The notes under the pieces were generated by a model. It was not told the DNA's origin. It made no database searches and was given only the letters and a program-made list of their open reading frames with translations. Position numbers and translations under genes: made by a program. From Actinomycetes bacterium (GTDB taxonomy: Bacteria; Actinomycetota; Acidimicrobiia; Spongiisociales; UBA5794): a DNA stretch of 13,547 bases. This document shows, one piece after another, positions 1 through 8,122 of this stretch (position 1 is the stretch's first letter; each line of letters opens with the position of its first letter). The DNA is taken from contig JAJRYI010000232.1 of the NCBI GenBank assembly GCA_024275815.1, positions 1 through 13,547 of the forward strand. Reading direction: 5' to 3'.

Positions 1-594
1 CGTTGTCGTCGTCGGCGGCAACGTGCTCGTCGTGGTGGAGGAGTCCTGCCAGCGGAAGACGACCAGGTTCACACCCGAGCCCTCTTCCACCGTGACGCCG
101 GCAAGCGGACTCTGGAACGCAACGGTCCCGTCCTGGGCCTCATCGGACGTGACGACCGACCCGCCGACTGTGGCCACGAGTCCACTTTCTGACGCCGTCT
201 TCTCTGCCGCTGCGACCGTCATGCCCACGACGCTCGGGACGACGACCTCTAGTGGCTTCTCCTGCGGCTTGAAAGCACCCTCTTCGAGATCTGCGAAGAA
301 AGCGTTGATCGAGTTGATGACGCTCTGAGACGTGGTCGTGTTCTTCTTGAACGGAGCCGGGACGTTGTCGGCGGCGAGTTCACGTTCCCGCTCGGTCTTG
401 ACGGGGTCGGGGAACTCAGACGTCGTGCGGTCGGCGATGAACGTCTGGGGAGACCGCTCTCCGACCGCGATCTTCGGTGGTACCTCGGTCGAGTCGTCGT
501 AACCGATGACGAGCACCAGCGATGTGAAGATGACCGTCAACGCCAGGATCCCGACGATGACTACGTTGCGGTTCCTCTGTGCCCATTCGCTCAT
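1..594 (-). CDS. PgpH-like 7TM-HD membrane phosphodiesterase, N-terminal part, with PASTA domain (partial)
   Basis: Only the first 198 codons are visible; the frame is open to the left edge. The ATG at 594 overlaps the phoH stop (ATGA). A short basic N-terminus precedes one membrane helix at about residues 11-32. The next stretch (about 33-110, with VGERSPQTFIADR) resembles the extracellular domain of 7TM receptors with an HD hydrolase domain, whose best-known member PgpH degrades cyclic di-AMP. Residues about 118-180 then read as a PASTA domain (VPSVVGMTVAAAEK, then VAFQSPLAGVTVEEGSGVNL). A Ser/Thr/Pro-rich linker (TTTSTLPPTTT) follows to the edge. Family knowledge: phoH, a pgpH-type gene and ybeY are often adjacent, which supports the call. 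The HD catalytic domain is outside the window, so a separate single-pass PASTA protein is not excluded. The Shine-Dalgarno is weak, so translation probably depends on coupling to phoH. Confidence 0.68.
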   Translation of the reverse strand, partial: MSEWAQRNRNVVIVGILALTVIFTSLVLVIGYDDSTEVPPKIAVGERSPQTFIADRTTSEFPDPVKTERERELAADNVPAPFKKNTTTSQSVINSINAFFADLEEGAFKPQEKPLEVVVPSVVGMTVAAAEKTASESGLVATVGGSVVTSDEAQDGTVAFQSPLAGVTVEEGSGVNLVVFRWQDSSTTTSTLPPTTTT

Positions 595-1571
595 CGTTCC
601 GACTTTCGCTGAGCTTCGTACACAGCGTAGGCATCGACGATGGCCGCGACGATCCTATGACGCACGACGTCATCCCCGGTGAGCTCGATGAACCCGGCGC
701 CATCGACACCGTGGAGCACTCGACGCACCACCGAGAGCCCCGACGGCACACCGGTCCCGAGGTCCATCTGGGTGATGTCGCCGGTGATGACCATCTTGGA
801 GTTGAACCCGAGACGAGTGAGGAACATCTTCATCTGCTCGGGAGACGTGTTCTGCGCTTCATCGAGCACGACGAAGGCATCGTTGAGGGTCCGGCCTCGC
901 ATGTAGGCGAGCGGAGCGATCTCGATGATCCGCTGATCGAGGAGACGACCGGTCTCTTCAGGTCCGAGCATCTCGTAGAGCGCGTCGTAGAGTGGACGGA
1001 GGTACGGGTCGACCTTGGCGGCGAGATCTCCCGGAAGGAACCCGAGACGCTCCCCGGCCTCGACGGCAGGCCGAGACAGGATGATCCGACGCGTCGCCCC
1101 GGTGAGCAAGGCTTCGACGGCACACGCCATGGCAAGGTACGTCTTCCCCGTACCCGCCGGTCCGATACCGAACACGAGCGTGTTCTCCCTGATCGAGTCG
1201 ACGTACCGCTTCTGCCCAAGGGTCTTAGCACGCACGACCTTGCCACGACCGACCGAGATCGAATCCGTGAACACACCCGAGGGCTTCGGGATGTCGGCTT
1301 TGACCATCGAGATGACCCGATCGACACGATCCGCGTCGAGAGACTGGCCCTCCTGGACGAGAACGAGCAGCTCGTCGAGCACGGTGCGCACGAGAGCGAC
1401 CTCACGCTCGTCCCCGGTGATGTCTATCTCGTTTCCCCTTGCGATCAGGCGAGCCGCTGAGAACGCATCTTCGACGCGACGAAGATGCACGTCCCTGTTC
1501 CCAAGGAGTTCCACCATGAGGTGATTGGAAGGGACGCGCACCCGAGCATCAGTATCCGACGGGTAGGTCAA
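591..1571 (-). CDS. phoH: PhoH/YbeZ family ATPase
   Basis: A 326-residue PhoH-like P-loop ATPase, the usual length for the YbeZ type, thought to act with YbeY in ribosomal RNA processing and RNA quality control in the cytoplasm. Walker A is GPAGTGKT at 137-144 and Walker B is VVLDEAQ at 234-240. The family signatures ILSRPAVEAGERLGFLPGD (about 164-182) and TGDITQ (263-268) are present, and the N-terminal part (about 12-95) fits the KH-like region of the family. The start is TTG at 1571. It is chosen because GAGGAG lies 7 bases upstream and because residues 13-24 align with the usual family start just before LMVELLG. The stop overlaps the ATG of the downstream PgpH-like gene, indicating one transcript. 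The upstream neighbour is the BldD-like regulator, 110 bases away. Confidence 0.96.
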   Translation of the reverse strand: MTYPSDTDARVRVPSNHLMVELLGNRDVHLRRVEDAFSAARLIARGNEIDITGDEREVALVRTVLDELLVLVQEGQSLDADRVDRVISMVKADIPKPSGVFTDSISVGRGKVVRAKTLGQKRYVDSIRENTLVFGIGPAGTGKTYLAMACAVEALLTGATRRIILSRPAVEAGERLGFLPGDLAAKVDPYLRPLYDALYEMLGPEETGRLLDQRIIEIAPLAYMRGRTLNDAFVVLDEAQNTSPEQMKMFLTRLGFNSKMVITGDITQMDLGTGVPSGLSVVRRVLHGVDGAGFIELTGDDVVRHRIVAAIVDAYAVYEAQRKSER

Positions 1572-1681
1572 GACCTAACTCCTCGTCTTTCCTGTTTCCT
1601 GGAATCGTGCGAAGGGATAGCGCAACAAGAGTGGTCGTGAGTATATCGGTTGGTGCCGTGTAGAGACCGGCTTCGTGTGCT
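1572..1681 (-). promoter_or_regulatory. Intergenic leader between bldD-like gene and phoH
   Basis: This 110-base gap holds the phoH ribosome-binding site and a motif at 1599-1612 (CTGGAATCGTGCGA on the plus strand) that recurs with one change upstream of the bldD-like gene. A TATACT hexamer on the minus strand at 1640-1645 could be a -10 box for phoH, about 68 bases before the start, but there is no recognisable -35 at 16-18 bases spacing. No convincing terminator hairpin was seen. A separate phoH promoter here is therefore possible but unproven. Confidence 0.3.
1579..1584 (-). promoter_or_regulatory. Shine-Dalgarno for the phoH TTG start
   Basis: GAGGAG on the minus strand, 7 bases before the TTG at 1571. 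It is a near-perfect ribosome-binding site at optimal spacing and is what makes the unusual TTG start credible. Confidence 0.75.
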
Positions 1682-2143
1682 CTACGAGTCGGTGGCGTTG
1701 CGCTCGAGACGGCTCACGAGTTCGCTGTCCTGCACATCGAGCAGCATCGCGAGCATCGCAACATCACTCGCCCGGATCGTGAGTACCTTGCCGTTGAAGT
1801 CCTGGCGATGGATCTGGATCCTCTGGAGGAACCTGTCGACGACCTCGGCGGTTCGCTCATCGAGTTCGTCGACGCGGTTGAGATCGATCGCGACACCGCC
1901 GGTTGCCGATGCAGACACGACGTACGTGTCGTCCTCAGGGAGGAGTTGGTTCATCGGCACGTCGTAGCACTCGGCAAGACGCTGCAACCTTGGCAGGGAC
2001 AGAGATCGTTCACCCCGCTCGTACGCACCAAGCACGGCGGCCTTGAACTCTCCTTCGGTCGAGCGGTGAACGTCCTGCAAGGACATTCCACGCTGCTTGC
2101 GGATGGCCCGCAGTCTCTCGCCCACCTTTTGGTTGTAGTCCAC
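1682..2143 (-). CDS. BldD-like transcriptional regulator with c-di-GMP-type C-terminal domain
   Basis: A 153-residue protein, close in length to Streptomyces BldD (about 167). Residues about 5-68 form an HTH_3/XRE domain (RLRAIRKQRGMSLQDV, GAYERGERSLSLPRLQRLAE), followed by LLP and a linker. The C-terminal part (about 84-149) contains RQD at 113-115, FNGKVLTI, then RASD at 124-127. This fits RXD-X8-RXXD, the signature by which BldD binds a c-di-GMP tetramer and dimerises on DNA. Family knowledge: BldD is an actinobacterial developmental repressor. What this homologue controls is unknown, and ligand binding is inferred from the motif alone. The start is GTG at 2143, with AGGGAG 5 bases upstream. 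It lies between rsmE and phoH, where actinobacteria more usually have the two genes close together. Confidence 0.88.
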   Translation of the reverse strand: MDYNQKVGERLRAIRKQRGMSLQDVHRSTEGEFKAAVLGAYERGERSLSLPRLQRLAECYDVPMNQLLPEDDTYVVSASATGGVAIDLNRVDELDERTAEVVDRFLQRIQIHRQDFNGKVLTIRASDVAMLAMLLDVQDSELVSRLERNATDS

Positions 2144-2244
2144 GACAACTCCCTATGCCACCGAACGCGCTAACCCGAACACCCTCCGTTACCCCCATCG
2201 TAGTCCCAAATCGCACGAGACTCTACTGGAATCATGCGAGGCGA
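2144..2244 (-). promoter_or_regulatory. Leader region of the bldD-like gene with candidate operator
   Basis: This 101-base gap separates rsmE from the bldD-like gene and is long for this tightly packed strand, so it may carry a promoter. On the minus strand, bases 2191 to 2179 read TAACGGAGGGTGT. That matches 7 of the 9 defined positions of the Streptomyces BldD box core (TNACNCWGNGTNA), compatible with autoregulation. A 14-base motif at 2226-2239 is shared with the phoH leader. TACGAT and TAGAGT are possible -10 boxes of the loose TANNNT type. None of this is decisive from sequence alone. Confidence 0.3.
2149..2154 (-). promoter_or_regulatory. Shine-Dalgarno for the bldD-like GTG start
   Basis: AGGGAG on the minus strand, 5 bases before the GTG at 2143. 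It supports this start, which also places the HTH domain at the normal distance from the N-terminus. Confidence 0.65.
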
Positions 2245-2895
2245 CTATGTTGATCGCAGTATAGCCGCGCCAACCACTGCCGCCGTATCTGTCCTCAACA
2301 CCGTGTCGACGATCCTCACCCGAACGAGATCGTCGGGGATCTCTCCAGGTGCAAAACCACCCTCGGGGCCAACAACGATCGCCATACGTCCCGATGCGGA
2401 TACATACCGTCGAATGGGCTCCCCGCCAGCATCGGCGACGAGAACGTCGGTACCCGCTTCGACGCCGATCGGCCCATCTATGGACATCAGCCACGCACCC
2501 CGACTCTGCTCGAGCGCACCGACGGCCCACGCCTCGGCTTTGTGAGGGGGCGGTAGGCGACCGCTCGACCATCGGGCGTCGAGCCATGACAATCGTCGAA
2601 CGCCGATCTCCTGGCACTTCTCGACGAGGAAGCGTTGTCGTTCTTTGGCGTTGGGAGCGGCGACGATCACATCAACGACCCTCCCCGATCTCGTGATCCG
2701 GGTCTCCTCGCCACGGTCGATACCCGACCCGCTCCATGTACCGGTTCCGATGATCCCCTGCCCGTTCGTGTACGTCACCGGGGCGCCGAGTGGGTACCGC
2801 AGCACCTTCGTCATGTGGCGAACGGCATCATCTCCGACGTCGAGGACTCCCTCCGCCCACACCTCGGGGACCAACAAGTGAGGCTGGTGCCTCAT
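2245..2895 (-). CDS. rsmE: 16S rRNA (uracil-1498-N3)-methyltransferase RsmE
   Basis: A 216-residue SPOUT-class methyltransferase, slightly shorter than the typical 230-250. RsmE methylates N3 of U1498 in 16S rRNA using S-adenosylmethionine. The N-terminal PUA-like domain covers about 1-75, with HMTKVLR at 27-33. The catalytic trefoil-knot domain has KCQEIGV at 93-99, VGPEGGF at 175-181 and LRTDTA at 200-205. The last motif is usually LRTETA, so there is a conservative Glu-to-Asp change in the knot loop. The region normally reading EQ(S/C)GR is EQSRGA at 129-134. The ATG at 2895 overlaps the dnaJ stop (ATGA) and no strong ribosome-binding site precedes it, so it is probably coupled to dnaJ. 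The dnaJ-rsmE order is a common arrangement and supports the assignment. Confidence 0.94.
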   Translation of the reverse strand: MRHQPHLLVPEVWAEGVLDVGDDAVRHMTKVLRYPLGAPVTYTNGQGIIGTGTWSGSGIDRGEETRITRSGRVVDVIVAAPNAKERQRFLVEKCQEIGVRRLSWLDARWSSGRLPPPHKAEAWAVGALEQSRGAWLMSIDGPIGVEAGTDVLVADAGGEPIRRYVSASGRMAIVVGPEGGFAPGEIPDDLVRVRIVDTVLRTDTAAVVGAAILRST

Positions 2896-3986
2896 CGGCG
2901 GAACAGACCACGTTTCTTGGAGTCGGGCCGTTCCCCCCTGATGGACGCGTACTCGCGCAGGACCTTCTCTGCCTCGTCATCGAGCTCCCTTGGAACCTCG
3001 ACTTCGACGTGGACGAGCAGGTCCCCCCTGCCGCGGCGCTGCAACCTCGGCACGCCCTTCTTCCCCAACCGGTACACGGTCTCAGGTTGGGTCCCCGCCG
3101 GGATGTCGAGTTTCTCGGTGTCCCCATCGAGAAGCGGCACCTCGACCTCCGTGCCGAAAGTCGCCTCGGTGAACCCGATCGTGATCCGGTGATGCAGATC
3201 GTCCCCCACACGCTGGAACCGCTCATCCTCACGGACGTTGATCTCGACGAAGACATCACCTGGGGAAGTACCGAGTTGGCCGGCGCCGCCCTTGCCGTTG
3301 AGCCTGAGCCTCGTTCCCGTGTCGACACCCGGCGGAACCTCGACGGTGAGCGTTCTCGTACCCCGGGTGCGACCCTCACCTGCACATGTCTCGCACGGGT
3401 CCTCGATCTGTCGACCACTGCCAGAACAGGTCGGGCACTCGGTCACGGTCATCATCGTGCCGAGAAGCGTCTGACGGGCCGCCTGGACCCGCCCGTGGCC
3501 GCCACAGGACCGACACGTCACCGGCTCGTATCTCTCCGCAGCACCGGACCCGGAACACACCGAGCAGGTCACGGCGGAGACGAACTCGACCTCCCGCTCA
3601 ACCCCGAACGCCGCTTCGGCAAGGTCGAGGTCGATCCGGATAGCGATGTCCTGACCGCGTTGAGGTCCGCGTCGTTGCGACCCGAACCCACCGCTGAACC
3701 CCCCGAACCCTCCCCCGAAGAACTGCTGGAGGATGTCTTCGAGGCCACCGAACTGGCTGAAGAGATCCTGCCCACCGAACGTCTCGCCACGGTCGTATCT
3801 GGCACGCTTCTGATCGTCGGAGAGCACCTCGTAGGCTTCGGCGATCTCCCGAAAGCGTGCTTCTGCGGTGGCATCGCCCGGATTCGCGTCCGGGTGTGAC
3901 TCTCGTGCGAGGGCACGAAACGCCTTCTTGATCTCCTCGCCGGACGCGTCTCGAGACACACCCAAGACCTGGTAGTAATCCTTCAA
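2892..3986 (-). CDS. dnaJ: Molecular chaperone DnaJ (class I Hsp40)
   Basis: A complete 364-residue class I J-protein that delivers substrates to DnaK and stimulates its ATPase. The J domain is about 1-68 with HPD at 31-33. A short Gly/Phe-rich region follows at about 78-105 (GGGFGGFSGGFG). Four zinc repeats bind two zinc ions: CSVCSGSG (141-148), CRSCGGHG (158-165), CPTCSGSG (184-191) and CETCAGEG (198-205). Two C-terminal substrate-binding beta domains complete it, ending in a basic tail. The start is TTG at 3986, overlapping the hrcA TGA as TTGA and preceded by GGAGG at 6 bases spacing; the first residues KDYYQVLGV are the family start. No grpE or dnaK is in the window, so this is the hrcA-linked DnaJ copy (often called DnaJ2 in actinobacteria). 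It is probably under HrcA/CIRCE control through the upstream gene. Confidence 0.98.
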   Translation of the reverse strand: MKDYYQVLGVSRDASGEEIKKAFRALARESHPDANPGDATAEARFREIAEAYEVLSDDQKRARYDRGETFGGQDLFSQFGGLEDILQQFFGGGFGGFSGGFGSQRRGPQRGQDIAIRIDLDLAEAAFGVEREVEFVSAVTCSVCSGSGAAERYEPVTCRSCGGHGRVQAARQTLLGTMMTVTECPTCSGSGRQIEDPCETCAGEGRTRGTRTLTVEVPPGVDTGTRLRLNGKGGAGQLGTSPGDVFVEINVREDERFQRVGDDLHHRITIGFTEATFGTEVEVPLLDGDTEKLDIPAGTQPETVYRLGKKGVPRLQRRGRGDLLVHVEVEVPRELDDEAEKVLREYASIRGERPDSKKRGLFRR

Positions 3987-4981
3987 CCGGAGCCTCCAAA
4001 GCTCTCCTCGAGGCCGTCGGACACCTCTTCAACGACCTTGATGGCTCGCCGATAGTTCATACGCATCGTACCGATCACCCCGACCTTGCCCATTGCGCCC
4101 GAGGGGGTCTCGTACGTTGCAGTGACGACCGCCAGGTCGGTCTCGTCCCCGAGATCCGGGCCGAACCGCACATTCGTCCCGGTCGACTCGTCGGACATCA
4201 GGTCGATGAGGGATGCCTCCTCGTCGAGCATCTTGAGGAGATGTCTGACCATCGTCAGGTCGTTCCACAGCGCTGCCATCCGACTCGTGCCTCCGACGTA
4301 CACCTCGCGCTCGGACGAGTGTGTCGAAGCGAGTTGCTCGCTGACGGGAGCGACGATCCTCTTGACGACCGCGGGAAGATCCGACCGCTTCAGCCCGTCC
4401 GTCTCTGGCGATTCGAGCGAGTGGCCGTGGAAGGCAGCGCTCACGAGTCGTTCCGCCTCCTCGATCATCTCGACACTCACATCGGTCCCGACGTCGACGT
4501 ACTCCTGGTGGACGCGGCCGTTTTGGGCAATGGCTACGACCAGAACCATGGAACCGCCGAGAGGGACGAGTCTGATGTCGTCGATGATGTCGGAGGAGGC
4601 GCCGGGGCCAACCACGACGGCTGGATAGTTCGTGAGTTCGCTCACGAGTGTGCTGGATTCGCGAAGCATCTCGGAGATCTGTTTGTGGACCTCTCTGAAG
4701 AACTCATCGATCTGGCCCCGGGTCGCCTCCCGTAGCTTGACCGGTGAGAGATGATCCACGTAGAACCGGTACCCCTGGTGGGTTGGGAGTCTCCCAGCCG
4801 ACGTGTGGGGCTGGGACACGAACCCGTACGATTCGAGGCTCGCGATGTCGTTGCGCACCGTTGCGGACGAGACATCGAGGCCGCTGCGGTCGAGGACCGT
4901 CTGGGAACTGACAGGCGCCCCCGTACGGATGTACTCCTCCACGAGGGCCTTCAACACTCTGGACTTACGATCATCGAGCAT
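3983..4981 (-). CDS. hrcA: Heat-inducible transcriptional repressor HrcA
   Basis: A 332-residue HrcA of normal length (about 340). It is a dimeric repressor of heat-shock operons that binds CIRCE operators and depends on GroEL for activity. The N-terminal winged-helix domain (about 1-75) contains RVLKALVEEYIRTGAPVSS, SSATVRNDIASLESYGFV and SAGRLPTHQGYRFYVDHL, all typical. The central GAF-like domain and the C-terminal YETPSGAMGKVGVIGTMRMNY stretch are also typical. The ATG at 4981 gives the normal family N-terminus. It has no Shine-Dalgarno: the 9 bases between it and the hemW stop read CTTCCCCTT on the minus strand. A CIRCE element ends 9 bases upstream, so autoregulation is strongly implied. 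The stop overlaps the dnaJ start. Confidence 0.97.
   Translation of the reverse strand: MLDDRKSRVLKALVEEYIRTGAPVSSQTVLDRSGLDVSSATVRNDIASLESYGFVSQPHTSAGRLPTHQGYRFYVDHLSPVKLREATRGQIDEFFREVHKQISEMLRESSTLVSELTNYPAVVVGPGASSDIIDDIRLVPLGGSMVLVVAIAQNGRVHQEYVDVGTDVSVEMIEEAERLVSAAFHGHSLESPETDGLKRSDLPAVVKRIVAPVSEQLASTHSSEREVYVGGTSRMAALWNDLTMVRHLLKMLDEEASLIDLMSDESTGTNVRFGPDLGDETDLAVVTATYETPSGAMGKVGVIGTMRMNYRRAIKVVEEVSDGLEESFGGSG
3993..3997 (-). promoter_or_regulatory. Shine-Dalgarno for the dnaJ TTG start
   Basis: GGAGG on the minus strand, 6 bases before the TTG at 3986. It lies inside the last codons of hrcA (Gly-Gly) and supports initiation at the TTG that overlaps the hrcA stop. Confidence 0.75.
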
Positions 4982-5016
4982 AAGGGGAAGTTAGCAATCG
5001 TACGAGGAGACTGATA
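4982..5016 (-). promoter_or_regulatory. Candidate hrcA promoter overlapping CIRCE, possibly leaderless
   Basis: On the minus strand TTATCA (5016 to 5011) and TAACTT (4993 to 4988) are separated by 17 bases. They resemble a weak -35 and a TANNNT-type -10 whose start point would fall at or next to the A of the hrcA ATG. HrcA bound at CIRCE would cover both boxes. The absence of a Shine-Dalgarno before hrcA fits a leaderless message. This is inference from spacing and weak hexamers only; a TACGAT hexamer nearby is an alternative -10. Confidence 0.3.
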
Positions 5017-5017
5017 A
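4991..5017. promoter_or_regulatory. CIRCE operator (HrcA binding site)
   Basis: On the plus strand the left arm is TTAGCAATC (4991-4999), then 9 bases, then GACTGATAA (5009-5017). The CIRCE consensus is TTAGCACTC-N9-GAGTGCTAA. The left arm matches 8 of 9 positions and the right arm 7 of 9, with the spacer exactly 9. It ends 9 bases before the hrcA start, the expected location. It coincides exactly with the last eight codons plus stop of hemW, so operator and protein C-terminus share sequence. One of those codons is TTA (Leu), unusual in GC-rich genes and fixed here by the operator arm. Confidence 0.87.
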
Positions 5018-6206
5018 CGCTTCTCTGGCAACTGCATCGGTCAACATCGGCTGTGTGACGACCACACGATCCCCCTCGACGATGATCAGACCGTGGTCCA
5101 GCAGTCGGGTTCCCTCCGGCGAGTCGAGGAACGTCGTCGCGAACCCCGACGCCGGGGTTCCCGCCGCAAGTCGGAGGCCGAGCATGAACCTGTCCCTGTC
5201 CTGGCTGTCGGCGTCGAGATGCTCGGTTCCGAGCCTCGGCCTGATTCCAGCTTCGACGTCCTCGAGATACCGGTCGAGCCTGTGATGGTTCCGCGAACGT
5301 ACGCCCCACCGATGGTCGTGGGCCCCCAGACCGAAGCCCAGGTACTCGCCGTGAGTCCACGTTGAGAGGTTGTACACACATGCGTGGCCGGGCCGTGCAT
5401 GGTTCGACACCTCGTACCGATCGAACCCTGCAGTCGACGACCGTTCACAGAACGTCTCGTACCGCTCTGCCTGGACGTCGCCATCAGGAGGAGTCGCTCC
5501 GGCAAGGATCTCACGGGACAAGGCGGTGCCTCTCTCGACGGTCAGCGCGTACGTCGAGATGTGATCGATCGGCAGGTCGAGGGCGCGATCGACGCTCCCT
5601 GCCCACGACGCTGAGGTTTCCCTCGGATGGCCGTAGATGAGGTCGAGACTGATGGTCCGAAAGCCCGAAACGCGAGCAGAATGGACCGCTTCAGTGGTGG
5701 CATCTGCACTGTGGCGTCTCGAGAGAACTCCCATGATCTGCTCATCGAAGCTCTGCGCGCCGATCGACACCCTGGTGAATCCGACCGATCGCAGGTTCCC
5801 GCCGGTGTCGGTGCTCCAGTCCTCCGGGTTCACCTCGAGGCTGACCTCGGTGTGCGCTCGGAACCCGAATCGGCGCCGGAGGGCCTCGATGATCTCCCCG
5901 AGTTGTTCCGAGCTGAGCAGCGACGGCGTGCCACCCCCGAAGTTCACAGCGTCGAGTGGGCCGAAAGGGTCTTCCATCTCGATCTCACGCACCAACGCAT
6001 CGACGTACCTGCGGTGATCGACGTTGGCTTCCACCGACTCGTCGACGATCGCGAAGTCGCAGTACGGGCACCGGTGTGCACAGAACGGGATGTGCACGTA
6101 TGCCGACTTCCACAGATGTGCAGCATCGGCGAGGTCCGCGTCGTTCGCCCGCAACGACGACGATCCGAAGCCATCGTCCTCTCCGGTGCTCATCGGGCGA
6201 ACTGTG

Positions 6207-6214
<8 letters not shown>
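4991..6214 (-). CDS. hemW: Radical SAM heme chaperone HemW (HemN-like)
   Basis: A 407-residue radical S-adenosylmethionine protein. YVHIPFC leads into the iron-sulfur cluster motif CAHRCPYC, with cysteines at 45, 49 and 52. GGGTPS at 93-98 is the SAM-contacting motif, and a HemN-type C-terminal domain follows. Family knowledge: HemW is an oxygen-tolerant heme-delivery protein, long misannotated as oxygen-independent coproporphyrinogen III oxidase. The lepA-hemW-hrcA order is classic for HemW and favours it over HemN. The ATG at 6214 overlaps the end of lepA by 8 bases. A second in-frame ATG at 6193 (Met8) is possible, since neither has a good ribosome-binding site. About 39 polar residues precede the radical SAM core, longer than usual. 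The last eight codons coincide with the CIRCE operator of hrcA. Confidence 0.93.
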
Positions 6215-8009
<1,795 letters not shown>

Positions 8010-8122
8010 GAGTGGCTCCGGTGGGCCCGTGCTGGTCGGGGAGGGCTTTTCAGTGTACCGTTGCGGCGCTCTGGTGCTATCCTTGCATCGATTCCCACCA
8101 CCTCGTGAGGTTCTTTTTCGTT
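8010..8122. promoter_or_regulatory. Divergent promoter region of lepA and rpsT
   Basis: This 113-base gap must hold both outward promoters. Candidate -10 boxes are TATCCT on the plus strand (8078-8083) for rpsT and TACACT on the minus strand (8057 to 8052) for lepA. No good -35 matches were found at 16-18 bases for either. A lepA ribosome-binding site (GGAG) lies at 8016-8019. A small inverted repeat at 8100-8111 (ACCTC/GAGGT) precedes a T-rich run and the rpsT ATG. It contains the only purine-rich GTGAGG stretch before rpsT, about 12 bases from the start. Confidence 0.4.

Noticed and set aside
579..1460. 293-codon plus-strand open frame opposite phoH
   Set aside because: Antisense shadow of an unambiguous PhoH gene with intact Walker motifs; no family resemblance.
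1640..1645. Firm phoH promoter at TATACT
   Set aside because: The -10-like hexamer has no -35 partner at 16-18 bases (GGTCTC is found there) and no extended -10; kept only as a possibility in the gap description.
2790..3899. 369-codon plus-strand open frame opposite dnaJ and rsmE
   Set aside because: It lies antisense to two clear genes, its translation is rich in Arg/Pro/Glu with no recognisable domain, and long antisense frames are expected at this GC content.
8012..8122. 37-codon N-terminal extension of S20
   Set aside because: The frame is open, but S20 proteins begin with MANIKS-type sequence; the extension runs through the divergent promoter gap.
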